Assembly: GCA_036250225.1 (NCBI GenBank)
Contig: JAPZLL010000027.1
Coordinates: forward strand, 372,001-436,000
Length of the DNA: 64,000 nucleotides
From: Cercophora sp. LCS_1
Lineage: Eukaryota; Ascomycota; Sordariomycetes; Sordariales; Lasiosphaeriaceae
Direction: 5' to 3'
Numbering within the stretch: the first letter of the stretch is position 1; every line of letters begins with the position of its first letter. The notes under the pieces were generated by a model. The model was not told the DNA's origin, did no database searches, and saw only the letters and a list, made by a program, of their open reading frames with translations. Of the stretch, positions 32,113-41,881 are shown piece after piece. The position numbers and the translations under genes were made by a program.

Positions 32113-32666
32113 GATGTCCGCCTCTTGAATGTGCGCAAACGGTTGCAGCGGTGAGCGCCGGGGCAACAGGCGAGGAGATCGCAGAGAATCTCAGAAACGG
32201 CCGTAGTCGCTTCGATCTTAGTCCGATGCTGTTTGCCGGTGACTACGCTGGCTGAGTGGCGTTGTGTCTTCGTGAGACTCGCGTTTCAGCGTCTCGCGAC
32301 AACGGCGGGACACCGGACCAGCCGCTGACACTCTTGCAGCCTGCACGAGGCTAAAAGCCTTCAAATACACTTGAGTCGACCCTCAATCAAACCTAACGGA
32401 GGTGTAGTTGAGTTCTAGGGCGTTTCGCGGTGAGGATGTACGCAGGTCAAACGGCGGCAATTGATCGCGTCCATCGATCACGCGCTGATCTTCGGCGTGA
32501 GCCCCTCCGGGCACCAGCGCCAAGACACGCCGCACCTTCCCCTTTTGCAACCACAACATCGGGATCAAATCACATCATCGATTTCGAAACATCCCAAAAC
32601 CTTCATTTTCACACAAGACCACTACCATTACATTCTAACCCAATTCCACATCAGCAATGTCCAAAC
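32113..32666. other. Promoter region of the S28 peptidase
   Basis: The 554 bp between two minus-strand genes. No coding region is supported. Confidence 0.5.
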
Positions 32667-33314
32667 TCAAGCAGCAACACACCCAACCTCAACCGCAAAC
32701 TCATGACTCGCATACGCATCCTCCGGCAACGCATTCAGCTCCGCACAATACGGCACCAGCACAACCTCTACACAATCCCCGGGCACTGCCTCCCCTTCAT
32801 ATCTATACTGCAGCGTAATGAACCTCAAATCCCGATAATACGGCACCGTATTGTTACAAGCCAGAAACGTGCCCTTGCCGGTCTCATCCTGGCCATTCCG
32901 CAAAACGCCCGCTGGTCCCAGCACTGACGCCGACGTACCGAACCCGGCATTCACAAAAATGGAGTGTTCAGTCGGGTATGTCACGTCGAATTGCGTCGGG
33001 CTTTGGATGGAAATGCCAAAGGGGACGGGGGGCGTGGCGCCATCGGTGATGATGGAGTTTTGTCGGGCGGTGTTGTCGGATGTGCCGTTTTCGTAAAAGA
33101 TGCGGGCGTTTCCTGCTGACAGGACGGCAACGTTTTGGGCGGCGCCGACGTGGATTGTGCTGAAGACGTTGTTGTTGATGGAGGGGGAGAAGTCTTTGGA
33201 CGGGTCGGTGAGGTGGGCGACGAGGGTGAAGCCTTTTGAGGTGGATTGCGTTTGGCGGGCTGTGGGCATGCTAGCCGCCAGGGCCGTGAGGCCTAGGATG
33301 ATGAATGAGTTCAT
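32667..33314 (-). CDS. Small secreted fungal protein of unknown function
   Basis: A single exon of 215 residues. The N-terminus MNSFIILGLTALAASMPTA is a signal peptide, probably cleaved near ASM/PTA. The body resembles a fungal secreted family that I recall as DUF7907, from the opening pattern SKGF.LV.HLTDPSKDF.P and STIHVGAAQN. Beta-rich spacing is suggested by alternating hydrophobic residues. There are only three cysteines (LACNN, GDCVE, PYCAE), with a fourth near the C-terminus (VGCVAA), so two disulfides are possible. Several NxT/S sequons occur. No catalytic motif is evident. The family name is from memory and not checked. Confidence 0.75.
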   Translation of the reverse strand: MNSFIILGLTALAASMPTARQTQSTSKGFTLVAHLTDPSKDFSPSINNNVFSTIHVGAAQNVAVLSAGNARIFYENGTSDNTARQNSIITDGATPPVPFGISIQSPTQFDVTYPTEHSIFVNAGFGTSASVLGPAGVLRNGQDETGKGTFLACNNTVPYYRDLRFITLQYRYEGEAVPGDCVEVVLVPYCAELNALPEDAYASHEFAVEVGCVAA

Positions 33315-34334
33315 GACTGCGATGTGGGTTGTTGGATGAGATGGGCTCGAATCATCAATGGTTGTTGAGGGGGTGTTTTTGATCTTTATACCTGGTGAGA
33401 GTCTGTGGTGCCACTGACGCTGAGTGTAGCATCACCAGACACCCGAGGTGGCAAGCATCGTCGATACGAGATGGCGGTGCCCAATTGTACTGTTGCACGC
33501 AGATCACTTCCCCACCTCCACCCAATGGAACCGGGTAGAGCTCAAGCGCATACAGCGTCATTGCGGATCCGAAAAGGGCACTCTATCCCGGAATTGAATT
33601 AGAAAGCGGAGATACGAGTGCGGGAGACCTCGGTAGATCGATTTAGCCTGCACGCTGCTCGCCAGACTTGCCCCTCCGGCGGCTCTACCCGATAGGTATT
33701 GATGGTTTTACGGGTGGGCTTAGTCAACATCGGTGGTTCCGAGGCTGATCTAAGCTCGTACACTGTGCTCCCAGTGGCGGTGAGGTGTTGCGACGAGGAC
33801 GGCAGACCCCGTTCTGCAGACAGGACCCAACGGTTGTGATGAAGGCGGGTAATTCGTGACAGGCCCATGAATAGGCTTCAAGTCCTGAGATACAGCTCAG
33901 ACCTTGTCCCAAAACTATGAAGAAGGGTGGTTTCGACGAACGATCTCTGAGGTAACCATGGCCAACATCAACAGCATCATGCCTTTCTTGTGCTAAACGG
34001 GCCAACCACTTTTGTTTCCTTTGCCAATAACACCACATGCAAATATCACCGTCTTCTTGCCCGCCCCGGTTTGTCCGTTACCTCAGCCTTTGAAATTCTT
34101 TTGGCTCCCTTGCCATTGTTGCCTTTGGTGCCATAACTCCAATCAAGCAATTAACTACAATGTCTGAACTAAGCAACCAGTACTGCTTTCACTTGGCGAG
34201 CCAACACAAAGCTAGATGTTATCAGACCCTAGATCATGAACACCACTTGCAGCAAACGGTCAAACAACTAGATGATTATTGCAGTTCTTAGAACAGCAAG
34301 ACTTCTCTGGGCTAATACGCCAAGTTTCACTCCA
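33315..34334. other. Intergenic region
   Basis: I find no gene in this kilobase. Open frames on both strands are short and motif-free. Confidence 0.45.
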
Positions 34335-34340
34335 TATATA
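34335..34340 (+). promoter_or_regulatory. TATA box
   Basis: TATATA lies 145 bp before the ATG at 34480. It is only 10 bp before an in-frame upstream ATG (34350), which would then precede the transcription start. This supports the downstream start and a leader intron. Confidence 0.5.
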
Positions 34341-34416
34341 GACGCCAAAATGGCTCCTCAAACTGGCTCATTGCTTCGTCAAATTACCCATCGCCAACAC
34401 TACAGCTTCGCGGCAG

Positions 34417-34474
34417 GTAAACATAGCTCTCTCCGGCTTCAACGGCCGTGAGACTTCTAGCCTTTTTGTTTCAG
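34417..34474 (+). promoter_or_regulatory. Probable 5'-UTR intron
   Basis: Donor GTAAAC and acceptor TTTCAG flank a 58-bp interval just upstream of ATG 34480. If transcription starts upstream of 34350, the splice would instead add 26 N-terminal residues. Confidence 0.45.
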
Positions 34475-34479
34475 CAGCC

Positions 34480-34737
34480 ATGTGCTACGCTGAAAACCAA
34501 GAGTTTGACATTTGTGGATGCTGGGTTGCCGATCCCCAAGACTGTGAAGATAAAATCAAAACCGGGTATTGCTTTTTAAGGGACACCACACCGATCGACG
34601 TGAAGGTTTGGGGCTCGTGCAACAGAGAATTCCCGCTATGCCCCATGAGCAAGGATCCAGCCCAGACCAACGAGAAAATACAAAGGGCCAAGAAGAGCAA
34701 ATCGAAGGTGCAGGACGCCCACAAACGACTACTCTAA
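34480..34737 (+). CDS. Small cysteine-rich protein, MC-x9-CGC family, copy 1
   Basis: 85 residues without a signal peptide. The cysteine order is M-C at 2, C-G-C at 12/14, then single cysteines at 22 and 31 and two more near 47 and 54. The gene at 36654 has the same spacing at the first five positions, so the two are paralogues. The C-terminal third is Lys-rich (RAKKSKSKVQ). Small fungal proteins starting MC..H/E with this pattern are common in Sordariomycetes but have no established function. Intracellular zinc binding is a guess from the cysteines. The start is chosen for the position of the TATA box and the match to its paralogue. Confidence 0.6.
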   Translation: MCYAENQEFDICGCWVADPQDCEDKIKTGYCFLRDTTPIDVKVWGSCNREFPLCPMSKDPAQTNEKIQRAKKSKSKVQDAHKRLL

Positions 34738-35536
34738 AAGACGACAATCTGAACCCGCTGGGACAAGAGGGAACCCTACCAATGGAGTGAGGGGCACTAT
34801 GTAAAGTCTTTGGAAGTGAACCACTGGGCATTTTGGTGGCGAAGACGGAAAAGTAGGCAATGTACCTGTCGACCTACCTACATCACGCATTGAATTTTGC
34901 AGGTTTCATGCACGTGTCTTTACAACAAGGATGAAGAGGATATCTGCAGCGCTGGAAATAGGAGTCCAGGGTCCTTGAATAGCGGGTTACACTTGAGGAG
35001 CAAGCTCGCTTTTCCCCGGGAAATAGCCCTACAAACTTCTAGGTGTGCGGTTCACTCTATCAGGGTCTAGTTGGTGTAACTATGCCCGTCAAAGATGGAC
35101 AGGCGTTCACTATGATCAACGCTCGTCCAAGCATTCACTTACCGTTACACAAGTCCCAGTTGTCAATCCATTTCTCTCTTTGCGTTTTGTGCCCCTTGGC
35201 CACTGCCCTCTTACACAGCACAGACAACCCTACCTATTTGTTCTGCCATGCTGTTTTTCCGCCATCACGAGCGAGGCAGCTAGACCTCTTGTAGGCGAGG
35301 TGGTACATGGCAAAGAAAAACTCGCTCACCGGCACCATCTATCCGCCGCACCCTCTCCGCTCATGGCCGCGATCCCATCCTCAATGAACCACTCGTTCCG
35401 CACACTCGAGTGGGTCTTGTGCGGGTACCGTGGTTCACACAGCCCTCCAATCTCAAGTATTTAAACCGCCTTGTAGTCTCTCTCTTTTCTCTTTCTTCTT
35501 CCTCTCCTCACACCTTTCCTTAGTTGGTCTTGCGGC
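34738..35536. other. Intergenic region
   Basis: No gene is recognised. The right end is a CT-rich stretch (35478-35520) before the palindrome. Confidence 0.45.
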
Positions 35537-35704
35537 CTAGGGCTCACCACTCACACCCACGGCCAGGGACTTTGTCTTCTTATGGATGTTGACCTTCGCG
35601 ACGCTAGGCTTCCGCGGCGCTTTTGCCTTCTTTTGGGCCTTGTCCCCGCCCGCAAAGTTTGGGAGGGTCTTGGTGTCAGGCATCTTCGTCGTCTTGTTCT
35701 CCAT
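35537..35704 (-). CDS. Short Lys-rich open frame reading out of the palindrome, left arm
   Basis: 55 codons from the ATG formed by the central CCATGG. The Lys-rich segment KAQKKAKAPRKPSV..KVNIHKK is nearly the same as that of the divergent frame on the plus strand. Expression is unproven; its existence may be just a result of the inverted duplication. Confidence 0.3.
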   Translation of the reverse strand: MENKTTKMPDTKTLPNFAGGDKAQKKAKAPRKPSVAKVNIHKKTKSLAVGVSGEP

Positions 35705-35860
35705 GGAGGCGAGGCGTCTCAAAATGCCTGATATCGAAATCCTGCCCAATTTTGTGGGCGGGGACAAGGGCCAAAAGAAGGCAAAAGCGCCGCGGAAGCC
35801 TAGCGTCACGAAGGTCAACATCCATAAGAAGGCAAAGTCGATGGGCGTGGGTGTGGGCGC
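35547..35860. repeat. Spacer-less long palindrome, arms ~157 bp
   Basis: Arms 35547-35703 and 35704-35860 are reverse complements without indels, centred in CCATGG (35701-35706). The outer part (from 35568 / 35839 inwards for ~85 bp) has few mismatches, mainly transitions. The 40 bp at each side of the centre is more diverged. Confidence 0.9.
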
Positions 35861-36014
35861 GGGTACCCAAAACACCCAATTCCCGACCCCGGGTCCCAGC
35901 AACGAGCCGGGCATGGGGTACGGCTTTGGCCAAGCTGGTGGCCCTCCTGTTGGGCTACGACAGTACCGCTCCACGGAACGCAGCTCGTACGATGCCTCGT
36001 GTGTAGGACTCTAA
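35703..36014 (+). CDS. Lys-rich small protein reading out of the palindrome, right arm
   Basis: 103 codons from the central CCATGG, whose ATG overlaps the start of the minus-strand frame. The first ~50 residues (LPNFVGGDKGQKKAKAPRKP ...) mirror the other arm. The rest leaves the palindrome and is Gly/Pro-rich (TPGPSNEPGMGYGFGQAGGP). I know no family for it. It is the longer of the two frames and so the better candidate for the original gene. Confidence 0.4.
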   Translation: MEARRLKMPDIEILPNFVGGDKGQKKAKAPRKPSVTKVNIHKKAKSMGVGVGAGTQNTQFPTPGPSNEPGMGYGFGQAGGPPVGLRQYRSTERSSYDASCVGL

Positions 36015-36323
36015 TATGACTTGTTCGGGGGCATCCCCAAGGGAATGGCTCAGAACGTGGTCGTGGAACCTCACCAAGCTGATTGCACACTCAACACCCA
36101 TGGCAACTTCCTCTCCACCACGCCGAGACGGTCAGAAAAGTCAGCTGCCATCTTATTCAAGCATCAGCCGCTCGCCGAGACCATCGACCCGCGATCAAGC
36201 CGGCCGCGACGCACGTGGAGTCACGGAAGCCGGACTTCTCGCACTTAAAAACCCATTCTTCTCCTCTCTTTCGCCAACCTTTTCCTTCTGCAACCAACAA
36301 AGCTCCCACAAGGACTTGACCTG

Positions 36324-36644
36324 GTAAGCCAGCCTCTCCTCCCTTCATCCTTTCTTCTTCTAACACATCCAGAACCAAGCAAATCTATCTCTGGTCACGA
36401 CCTCCCTTCACAAAGCTCTCAAGCTCACTCCGTGAGTACATCCACCTCGCCCACCCCAGCCTTTTCTAACCTCATCGGAATCAAGAACTTCTGCAGCTTC
36501 CTTCTCGAGACGCCGTCACTCTCAAGACTGCAATCTCCAGCCTCTACCTTTTCGTTTCCCCAACCGACGTAAGTAGTTCTTGATCCTCTCTATTCTCTCT
36601 ATTCCCATCACTCTCATCAAGCCCTGTCTAACACACCCAAGCAG
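36324..36644 (+). promoter_or_regulatory. 5' leader with two or three introns
   Basis: Upstream of ATG 36654, GTAAGC (36324) pairs with TCTAAC...CCAG (36372). GTGAGT (36432) pairs with TCTAAC and an acceptor at 36485 or 36496. GTAAGT (36569) pairs with TCTAAC and AGCAG (36644). All three have good branch points, suggesting a long spliced untranslated leader. Confidence 0.5.
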
Positions 36645-36653
36645 CACAGCAAG

Positions 36654-36857
36654 ATGTGCATTCGCCACCTCAAGCACTTCCGCGGCTGCGGCTGCAACTT
36701 CTTGGTGTCGTCGACCATCTGCGAGCTCGACGCCATCGGCAAATGCGACCACGTGAGCCACACGTTCCTCTACGTTGACGGCCCTTGCGACATTCCTGGC
36801 TGCCCCAGTCAGCCTTCCCCGAAGCCGAAGCCTGCTACCCCTAAGCCCAAGCTTTGA
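36654..36857 (+). CDS. Small cysteine-rich protein, MC-x9-CGC family, copy 2
   Basis: 67 residues: M-C at 2, C-G-C at 12/14, then C at 23, 31 and two near 45 and 50, matching copy 1. His residues (MCIRHLKH, KCDHVSH) next to the cysteines would suit zinc binding. The C-terminus is Pro/Lys repeats (PSPKPKPATPKPK). There is no signal peptide. The ATG is preceded by a well-formed leader intron whose acceptor lies 9 bp upstream. Confidence 0.65.
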   Translation: MCIRHLKHFRGCGCNFLVSSTICELDAIGKCDHVSHTFLYVDGPCDIPGCPSQPSPKPKPATPKPKL

Positions 36858-37864
36858 GTGGGGTGTGGTTCCCTGGTTCCTTGGGGACTGATATGAGGAT
36901 TGGTGGAGGAATTGTGGGGGAAGGTGTGGGCATTCTGGTGGAGGACATGGGTAGCTAGGGCCAGGCCTGCCTATGGTAGGCTGAATTGCCGAGCAATGAA
37001 TGGGTGCCATTGATTCTGCTGTGATGCGTATTCGTGATGATGCTGTGATGATGTGAAAGAGTGTTGTCTGTTTCACTTGGCATGGCCCTGCAGCTCGACA
37101 TACGGCTTATCAGCTGCCTATTTAAGACAGTGTTATTCTTCCCTAACTACCTTAACTACCTCATATCCTCCTATCTAATAATGTCCATTCCAAGTTCTGT
37201 TTCGAGTCCCAAAGAAAAAGAACAAAAGCCCCAAGGCTTGAAATGCGGATAAATGAACAGCCAGGGGTCACGCTAGACATATGGATACCCCGTCCTCAGT
37301 GATCATACCACACACCACCTACACATGAAATGGAACATGACTGAGGCAGTCATCCCGTTTCCGCTTATGTGACGCTTACTATCTGGTCAAGGCGAACATA
37401 CGAACACAGGGAGATAAATTTGAAGCAAGAGATAATTCTCTTCACCTGTGTCCCCAGCCAAATTGTGTGTATAATTAATCCGCCTTCCAAAAAGCTTGAG
37501 GCCTGGCGGTTTCTTTCATCTCCGCGGGACTCGATGTGGTACCTGGTATGCGCTTCGTAGGGGAGTATATTGGGTAGGGAGGCAGGACGACAACGACATA
37601 GCACTGATAGGAAGAAGAAGTGGAATGAATCCTGTTAGCAGGAATAATGGAATAACTGAGGCGCCCTTACTATTTTTGGGAGCGCCCCTCTGAACCAAAC
37701 TTTCGGGGACATGACAATCGACTTGGGTTAGACAAGTTCATCCTCACAAAAACGGGATCGAGAGGGCGTCCAGAAAACCCCTTCCAGCGCCAACTCACCC
37801 ATTTCAACCAAGATGTACTGCGTCAGTAGGTACCTTCACGTTGCTTTTGCACCATGCGAGACCA
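36858..37864. other. Intergenic region
   Basis: No gene is recognised. It is somewhat richer in A/T than the surroundings. Confidence 0.45.
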
Positions 37865-38044
37865 ATGTGCATCCGCCACCAGAAGCACTGCCGCGAAATC
37901 ATCTTCGTCACCAGGCAGAATCCCGAGAGACTTGAACCCAAAATATGCTTTTACGCCACCAAGTATGAACCTGAGAATGCAGCGAGATTATGTTCCGCAC
38001 CCCGAGTAACTGAACGGCATCCTCGGTCCTCATATCTGAGCTGA
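37865..38044 (+). CDS. Possible third, degenerate member of the MC small-protein family
   Basis: 59 residues beginning MCIRHQKHC, which copies the start of the 36654 protein (MCIRHLKH). The CGC pair and following spacing are lost; only two further cysteines occur. It may be a decayed copy or a diverged small protein. Confidence 0.4.
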   Translation: MCIRHQKHCREIIFVTRQNPERLEPKICFYATKYEPENAARLCSAPRVTERHPRSSYLS

Positions 38045-38390
38045 CCGTTTCCGGTACGATAGCTAGCCGTCTGGCAAACGCTTTGCGAGAATATCGGATT
38101 GCAACTGGTTAGATTATCACGTCAACCTCCCGCCATGTCAATATCGATCGGATAAAATAAGCCGCCCTCAAACGACATCTCAGATAGAAAGAATACGCTG
38201 CTTGAGCATCTTGGTGACTTCAACCCATACCACAGTCAGGCCCTTGATTCCAACATCGCACTCACATGAGGAGACATCACAAATCGGTCGTATCCCTCCC
38301 AATCATATCGCACTCACAAGACAGAAAAAGGCAAATCCTAACACACGCTCTCCGTCCAAAACCATCCCACCATCTCATGACAACACGCAC
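38045..38390. other. 3' flank of the dioxygenase gene
   Basis: Nothing recognised. Confidence 0.4.
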
Positions 38391-39496
38391 TCACTGCAAG
38401 AACGTCGCAGGCAGCGGTGGTCCCCAGATATGCAGACTATCCGGCCCAGCCTCGGACCGACTAATCGGCGTCGTCTCGTCAACCAAATCGCCGTCAACTG
38501 TGCATCGTCAGCCTCGTGCTTCGTCACCCCAACACCCATCATCGAGAGGTCTTGTCCTCGAGAGACCAAAGCCAACACGAAAAGATTGCTGAAATGGCCA
38601 AAAGAAATGCGCGGAAAAAAAAAAGAGAACAAAAGGAAGAAAGGGTGCAACATACCATAATGCTCCAAGATGAAGCCCGACCGATCCCACCAATAATCAA
38701 AAATCTGCGATCCCAGCACATGTCTCCCCACGCCCCAAACAAGATCATAGTCCTTGTCCCGCAACCACTGATGGCCCAAGCTCTGCAAATCGAAATCATG
38801 CACTTCGAAGCTGGAATGATGCACATGGAACTTGGGCCCTTCGAAGAAGAAAAACGTATGATGATCCACCTGCTCCATTCCCCGATCCAAATGCAAAAAG
38901 GTCGAATGATCTTTTCCGTCGGCGCCATAAATCACATCGCTCGGCTTGAGGTTGAACCTCGTCGTGTAGAATTCGAACGCAGCGGCGAAATCGGTGACGC
39001 AACACCCGTAGTGGCCCAGCTTGTGGATCATGGCCGGCCCCTTTTGGAAGCGCTGCGTCGCGTTGACAGGGCGGTGCTTGGACTGGGGAAAGTTGTATTC
39101 CAGCTCGGGGAGGTGGGCCGAGACTGGGATGGGGGTTTGGTCATACACCAAATGGACGGGGAATTTGTCGACTGGGTCGAGGAAGGTGACGCGTTGGCCG
39201 CCGCCCGGGCCGGGGAGGTCGTGGATGGGGGTTGCATTGGGGAGGGTGGAGGCTGCGAGTTCGAGATCGGACAGGGATTCAACGACGAAGGCGGCGCCGC
39301 CGAATACGTTGGCTTCGCCGGCGGTGGCGCAGTAGAGGAAGGGCTCGGTGCCGTAGCCTTTGAAGAAGATCTCGGTGGGGGTTTCGCGCGCGATGGTGAA
39401 GCCGAAATCGAGGAGGAACTCCTTGGCCAGCGGCAGGTTGGCGTGCGTGTAGTAGACGTGGGCTACGCACACGAGCTTGATCTTGGGGGCCGTCAT
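38391..39496 (-). CDS. Type I extradiol (VOC-fold) ring-cleavage dioxygenase
   Basis: Two exons (39496-38656 and 38497-38391) join across a 158-bp intron to 315 residues. Two glyoxalase/VOC modules are present. The second holds the 2-His-1-carboxylate iron site: His in HKLGHYG, His in VHHSSFEVHD, and Glu in FILEHY. The splice restores VDGDLVDETTP, the usual continuation after the Glu ligand. Such enzymes open catechol-type rings next to the hydroxyls with O2 (meta cleavage). The gene is divergent from the FAD hydroxylase across 543 bp and heads the catabolic cluster. ATG 39496 begins directly before the first strand; an upstream in-frame extension of 27 residues exists but has no clear role. 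The intron is long for this region. Confidence 0.88.
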
Positions 39497-40039
39497 GGTT
39501 GCGGTTAGGGGGACGATGGACGATGGTGGAGGACAGAAGGAGGGACACCAAGATGGTGTTTTTATGGATGACAACACCGGGGATAGATGTTGATGCGATT
39601 GCCAGATCTAGGATCCGAGTCGGCGATCCGAGTGACGGCACGGTATTGTCGGTGGACAGAAGAAGTTGGATTGGTGTCGTTGAGTGCGGACGGACTGTGG
39701 ACGGGTTGACTCGTTGTGTTTTGCACCCCTGAATTCGACCGAGACGGACCTTGGCATCTGTCCGACGCGGCTGGGAATGGCCCGCTCGCCCAGCGATCCG
39801 GGTCGCCGCTAGCGGCTCCATCAACACCATTGCTCCCCACACATCCCAGGGGTTCGAAGGAGGGGTATTCCGGGGTCGGGAATGGATTCGGAACGATTGG
39901 TCATGGATGACATGAGAACCGTGAGCCGTGGAGACGGAAAAAGTGTCGTCTCAAATACCTACCATGGACGTCTCTTTGTTCGCATCCTGTGCGGACTGAT
40001 TGTCTCTGCGAATTCTGATCAACAAACACTGCCTTCACC
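39497..40039. promoter_or_regulatory. Bidirectional promoter of dioxygenase and FAD hydroxylase
   Basis: 543 bp between divergent starts. It contains TCCGGGGT (39869-39876), followed by GGTCGGGAATGGATTCGGAA, with CGG half-sites typical of Zn2Cys6 binding. The same octamer occurs in two other cluster promoters. Confidence 0.5.
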
Positions 40040-41881
40040 ATGGTTGACGACGAAATCATCAAGACCGACCTGCTCATCGTGGGCGCTGGTCCCGCCGGTG
40101 CCGCGCTGGCATGCTTCCTCGCCGCCCACGGGCGAAAGGGCATCATGATCTCGGCGGCCCCAGGATGCGCCGAAACACCACGCGCCCACATCACCAACAT
40201 GGCCGCCCTCGAGTGCCTCCGTGATATCGGCCTCGACAAGCCGTGCATCGAGGCCGCAGCGGCAGGCCACAACATGCAGCACACGCGGTGGTGTCACTCC
40301 ATGGCCGGCGAGGAGTATGCCCGTCTCTACTCATGGGGTAACGATCCCAGGCGCGCAGGCGACTACGACGCCGCCAGTCCCTGCGATCACGTCGATCTCC
40401 CTCAAACCGAGCTGGAGCCCATCCTCACCCGCCGCGCCGTCCTCAAGGGGTGGACATTGCGCTTCAGTATGTCTCTCTCTCTCTCTCTCTTTCTCTCTCT
40501 TCACCACAGCCAGCTAACCCACTGCCCAGACACGGCCTTCCTAACCTTCACCCGCCCAGACTCCAACACAATCATCTCGACCCTCCGCGACGACCTCACC
40601 CAAAAAACATACACCATCCACTCCCGCTTCCTCTTCGGCTGCGACGGCGCCCGCTCCCAGGTGATCCGCACGCTCAACATCCCGCTCATCAAAAAGCCCG
40701 GCCAGGGTCTAGCCCTCAACGTCCTCCTCAAAGCCGACATGTCACACCTGGTGACCAACCGCACCGGCAACCTCCACTGGGTGTTTCAACCCGAAAAGGA
40801 ACACCCAGCATGGGGCTGGGCATGCATCGTGCGCATGGTCAAACCCTGGGACGAATGGATGTTCATCTTCCTGCCTCCTCCCGGCGCCGATCTCACTGCG
40901 GACGATATGGTTGCTTCGCACGACGAGTACCTTGCCCGAGCGAAGCAGTTTATCGGTGATGATTCCGTCAATGTTGAAATCCTGGACGTGAGCAAGTGGT
41001 GGATCAACGAGACGGTGGCAGAGTACTACTCGGACGGGAACATCTTCTGTTTGGGCGACGCAGTGCATCGACACCCGCCGTTTAACGGGTTGGGTTCGAA
41101 TACGTGCATTCAGGACGCGTTTAATCTCGCGTGGAAGATCGACTATGCCATGTCTGGGCGGGCGGGGGATAAGATTCTGGAGACGTATAGTGCTGAGCGA
41201 CAGCCTGTTGGGTTGGGGATTGTGACGAGGGCGAATCAAGGGTTGCGGGACCATTTGCCGTGGATGAAGGCGATTGGCATGGTGGAACCAGACCTGGAGA
41301 AACGCAGGGCTGTGTTGGCTGAGTTTGAGGACAAGGGCGAAGTTGGCAGGAAGAGGAGGGAGGACTTTTTGAAGGGCATCCAAAATACGGGGACTGAGTT
41401 CCATGGGTTGGGTGTCGAGATGAATCAGCAGTATCGTAGTGGTGCTGTGTATCTTGCTGATGAGCCTGAGGCGCCGGCGTTGCCTGAGGATGCGGTCCGG
41501 CAGAGGCTGATCAGCTCGTACCCTGGTATGAGACTGCCGCATGCGTGGTTGAATACCCGGGTGCCGGGGAAGCAGTTTTCGACGATTGATTTGGCGGGCA
41601 AGGGCAGGTTTTGCTTGCTGACGGGGCCGGGAGGTGACAAGTGGAAGAAGGCGGCGGTGGAGGTGGCCAAAGAGGTGGGCGTTGAGATTAATGCGTATTC
41701 GATTGGGTGGAAGGAGGATTATGAGGATGTGTACTTTGAGTGGGCCCAGAGGAGGGAGGTTGAGGATGACGGGTGTGTCTTGGTCAGGCCTGATCGCTTT
41801 GTTGCCTGGCGATCAAAGGCCATGGTTGAGGATCCAAAGGAGAAGCTGGCCACGGTGACGAAGGCTGTGTTATTCATTTAG
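40040..41881 (+). CDS. FAD-dependent aromatic hydroxylase (phenol/dichlorophenol hydroxylase type)
   Basis: Two exons (40040-40466 and 40530-41881) with a 63-bp CT-repeat intron give 592 residues. Flavoprotein hydroxylase signatures appear in order. GxGxxG is in LLIVGAGPAGAALA near the N-terminus, DG in FGCDGARSQV, and GD in CLGDAVHRHPP followed by GSNTCIQDAFNLAWKI. The last block is characteristic of TfdB/MhpA-like enzymes. The C-terminal ~170 residues form the thioredoxin-like domain of phenol hydroxylases. The enzyme would add an ortho hydroxyl using NAD(P)H and O2, making a catechol for the neighbouring dioxygenase. The intron is in frame with no stop, so an unspliced message would be translated with 21 extra residues. 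The ATG has an ideal CACCATGG context. Confidence 0.9.
   Translation: MVDDEIIKTDLLIVGAGPAGAALACFLAAHGRKGIMISAAPGCAETPRAHITNMAALECLRDIGLDKPCIEAAAAGHNMQHTRWCHSMAGEEYARLYSWGNDPRRAGDYDAASPCDHVDLPQTELEPILTRRAVLKGWTLRFSMSLSLSLFLSLHHSQLTHCPDTAFLTFTRPDSNTIISTLRDDLTQKTYTIHSRFLFGCDGARSQVIRTLNIPLIKKPGQGLALNVLLKADMSHLVTNRTGNLHWVFQPEKEHPAWGWACIVRMVKPWDEWMFIFLPPPGADLTADDMVASHDEYLARAKQFIGDDSVNVEILDVSKWWINETVAEYYSDGNIFCLGDAVHRHPPFNGLGSNTCIQDAFNLAWKIDYAMSGRAGDKILETYSAERQPVGLGIVTRANQGLRDHLPWMKAIGMVEPDLEKRRAVLAEFEDKGEVGRKRREDFLKGIQNTGTEFHGLGVEMNQQYRSGAVYLADEPEAPALPEDAVRQRLISSYPGMRLPHAWLNTRVPGKQFSTIDLAGKGRFCLLTGPGGDKWKKAAVEVAKEVGVEINAYSIGWKEDYEDVYFEWAQRREVEDDGCVLVRPDRFVAWRSKAMVEDPKEKLATVTKAVLFI

Noticed and set aside
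34350..34416. Upstream in-frame ATG for the 34480 gene
   Set aside because: A TATA box ends only 9 bp before it, so transcription probably starts downstream of this ATG. The paralogue at 36654 also starts at the MC position.
38516..39508. 330-codon plus-strand frame antisense to the dioxygenase
   Set aside because: Gly/Glu-rich shadow with no motif; the minus strand encodes a clear extradiol dioxygenase.
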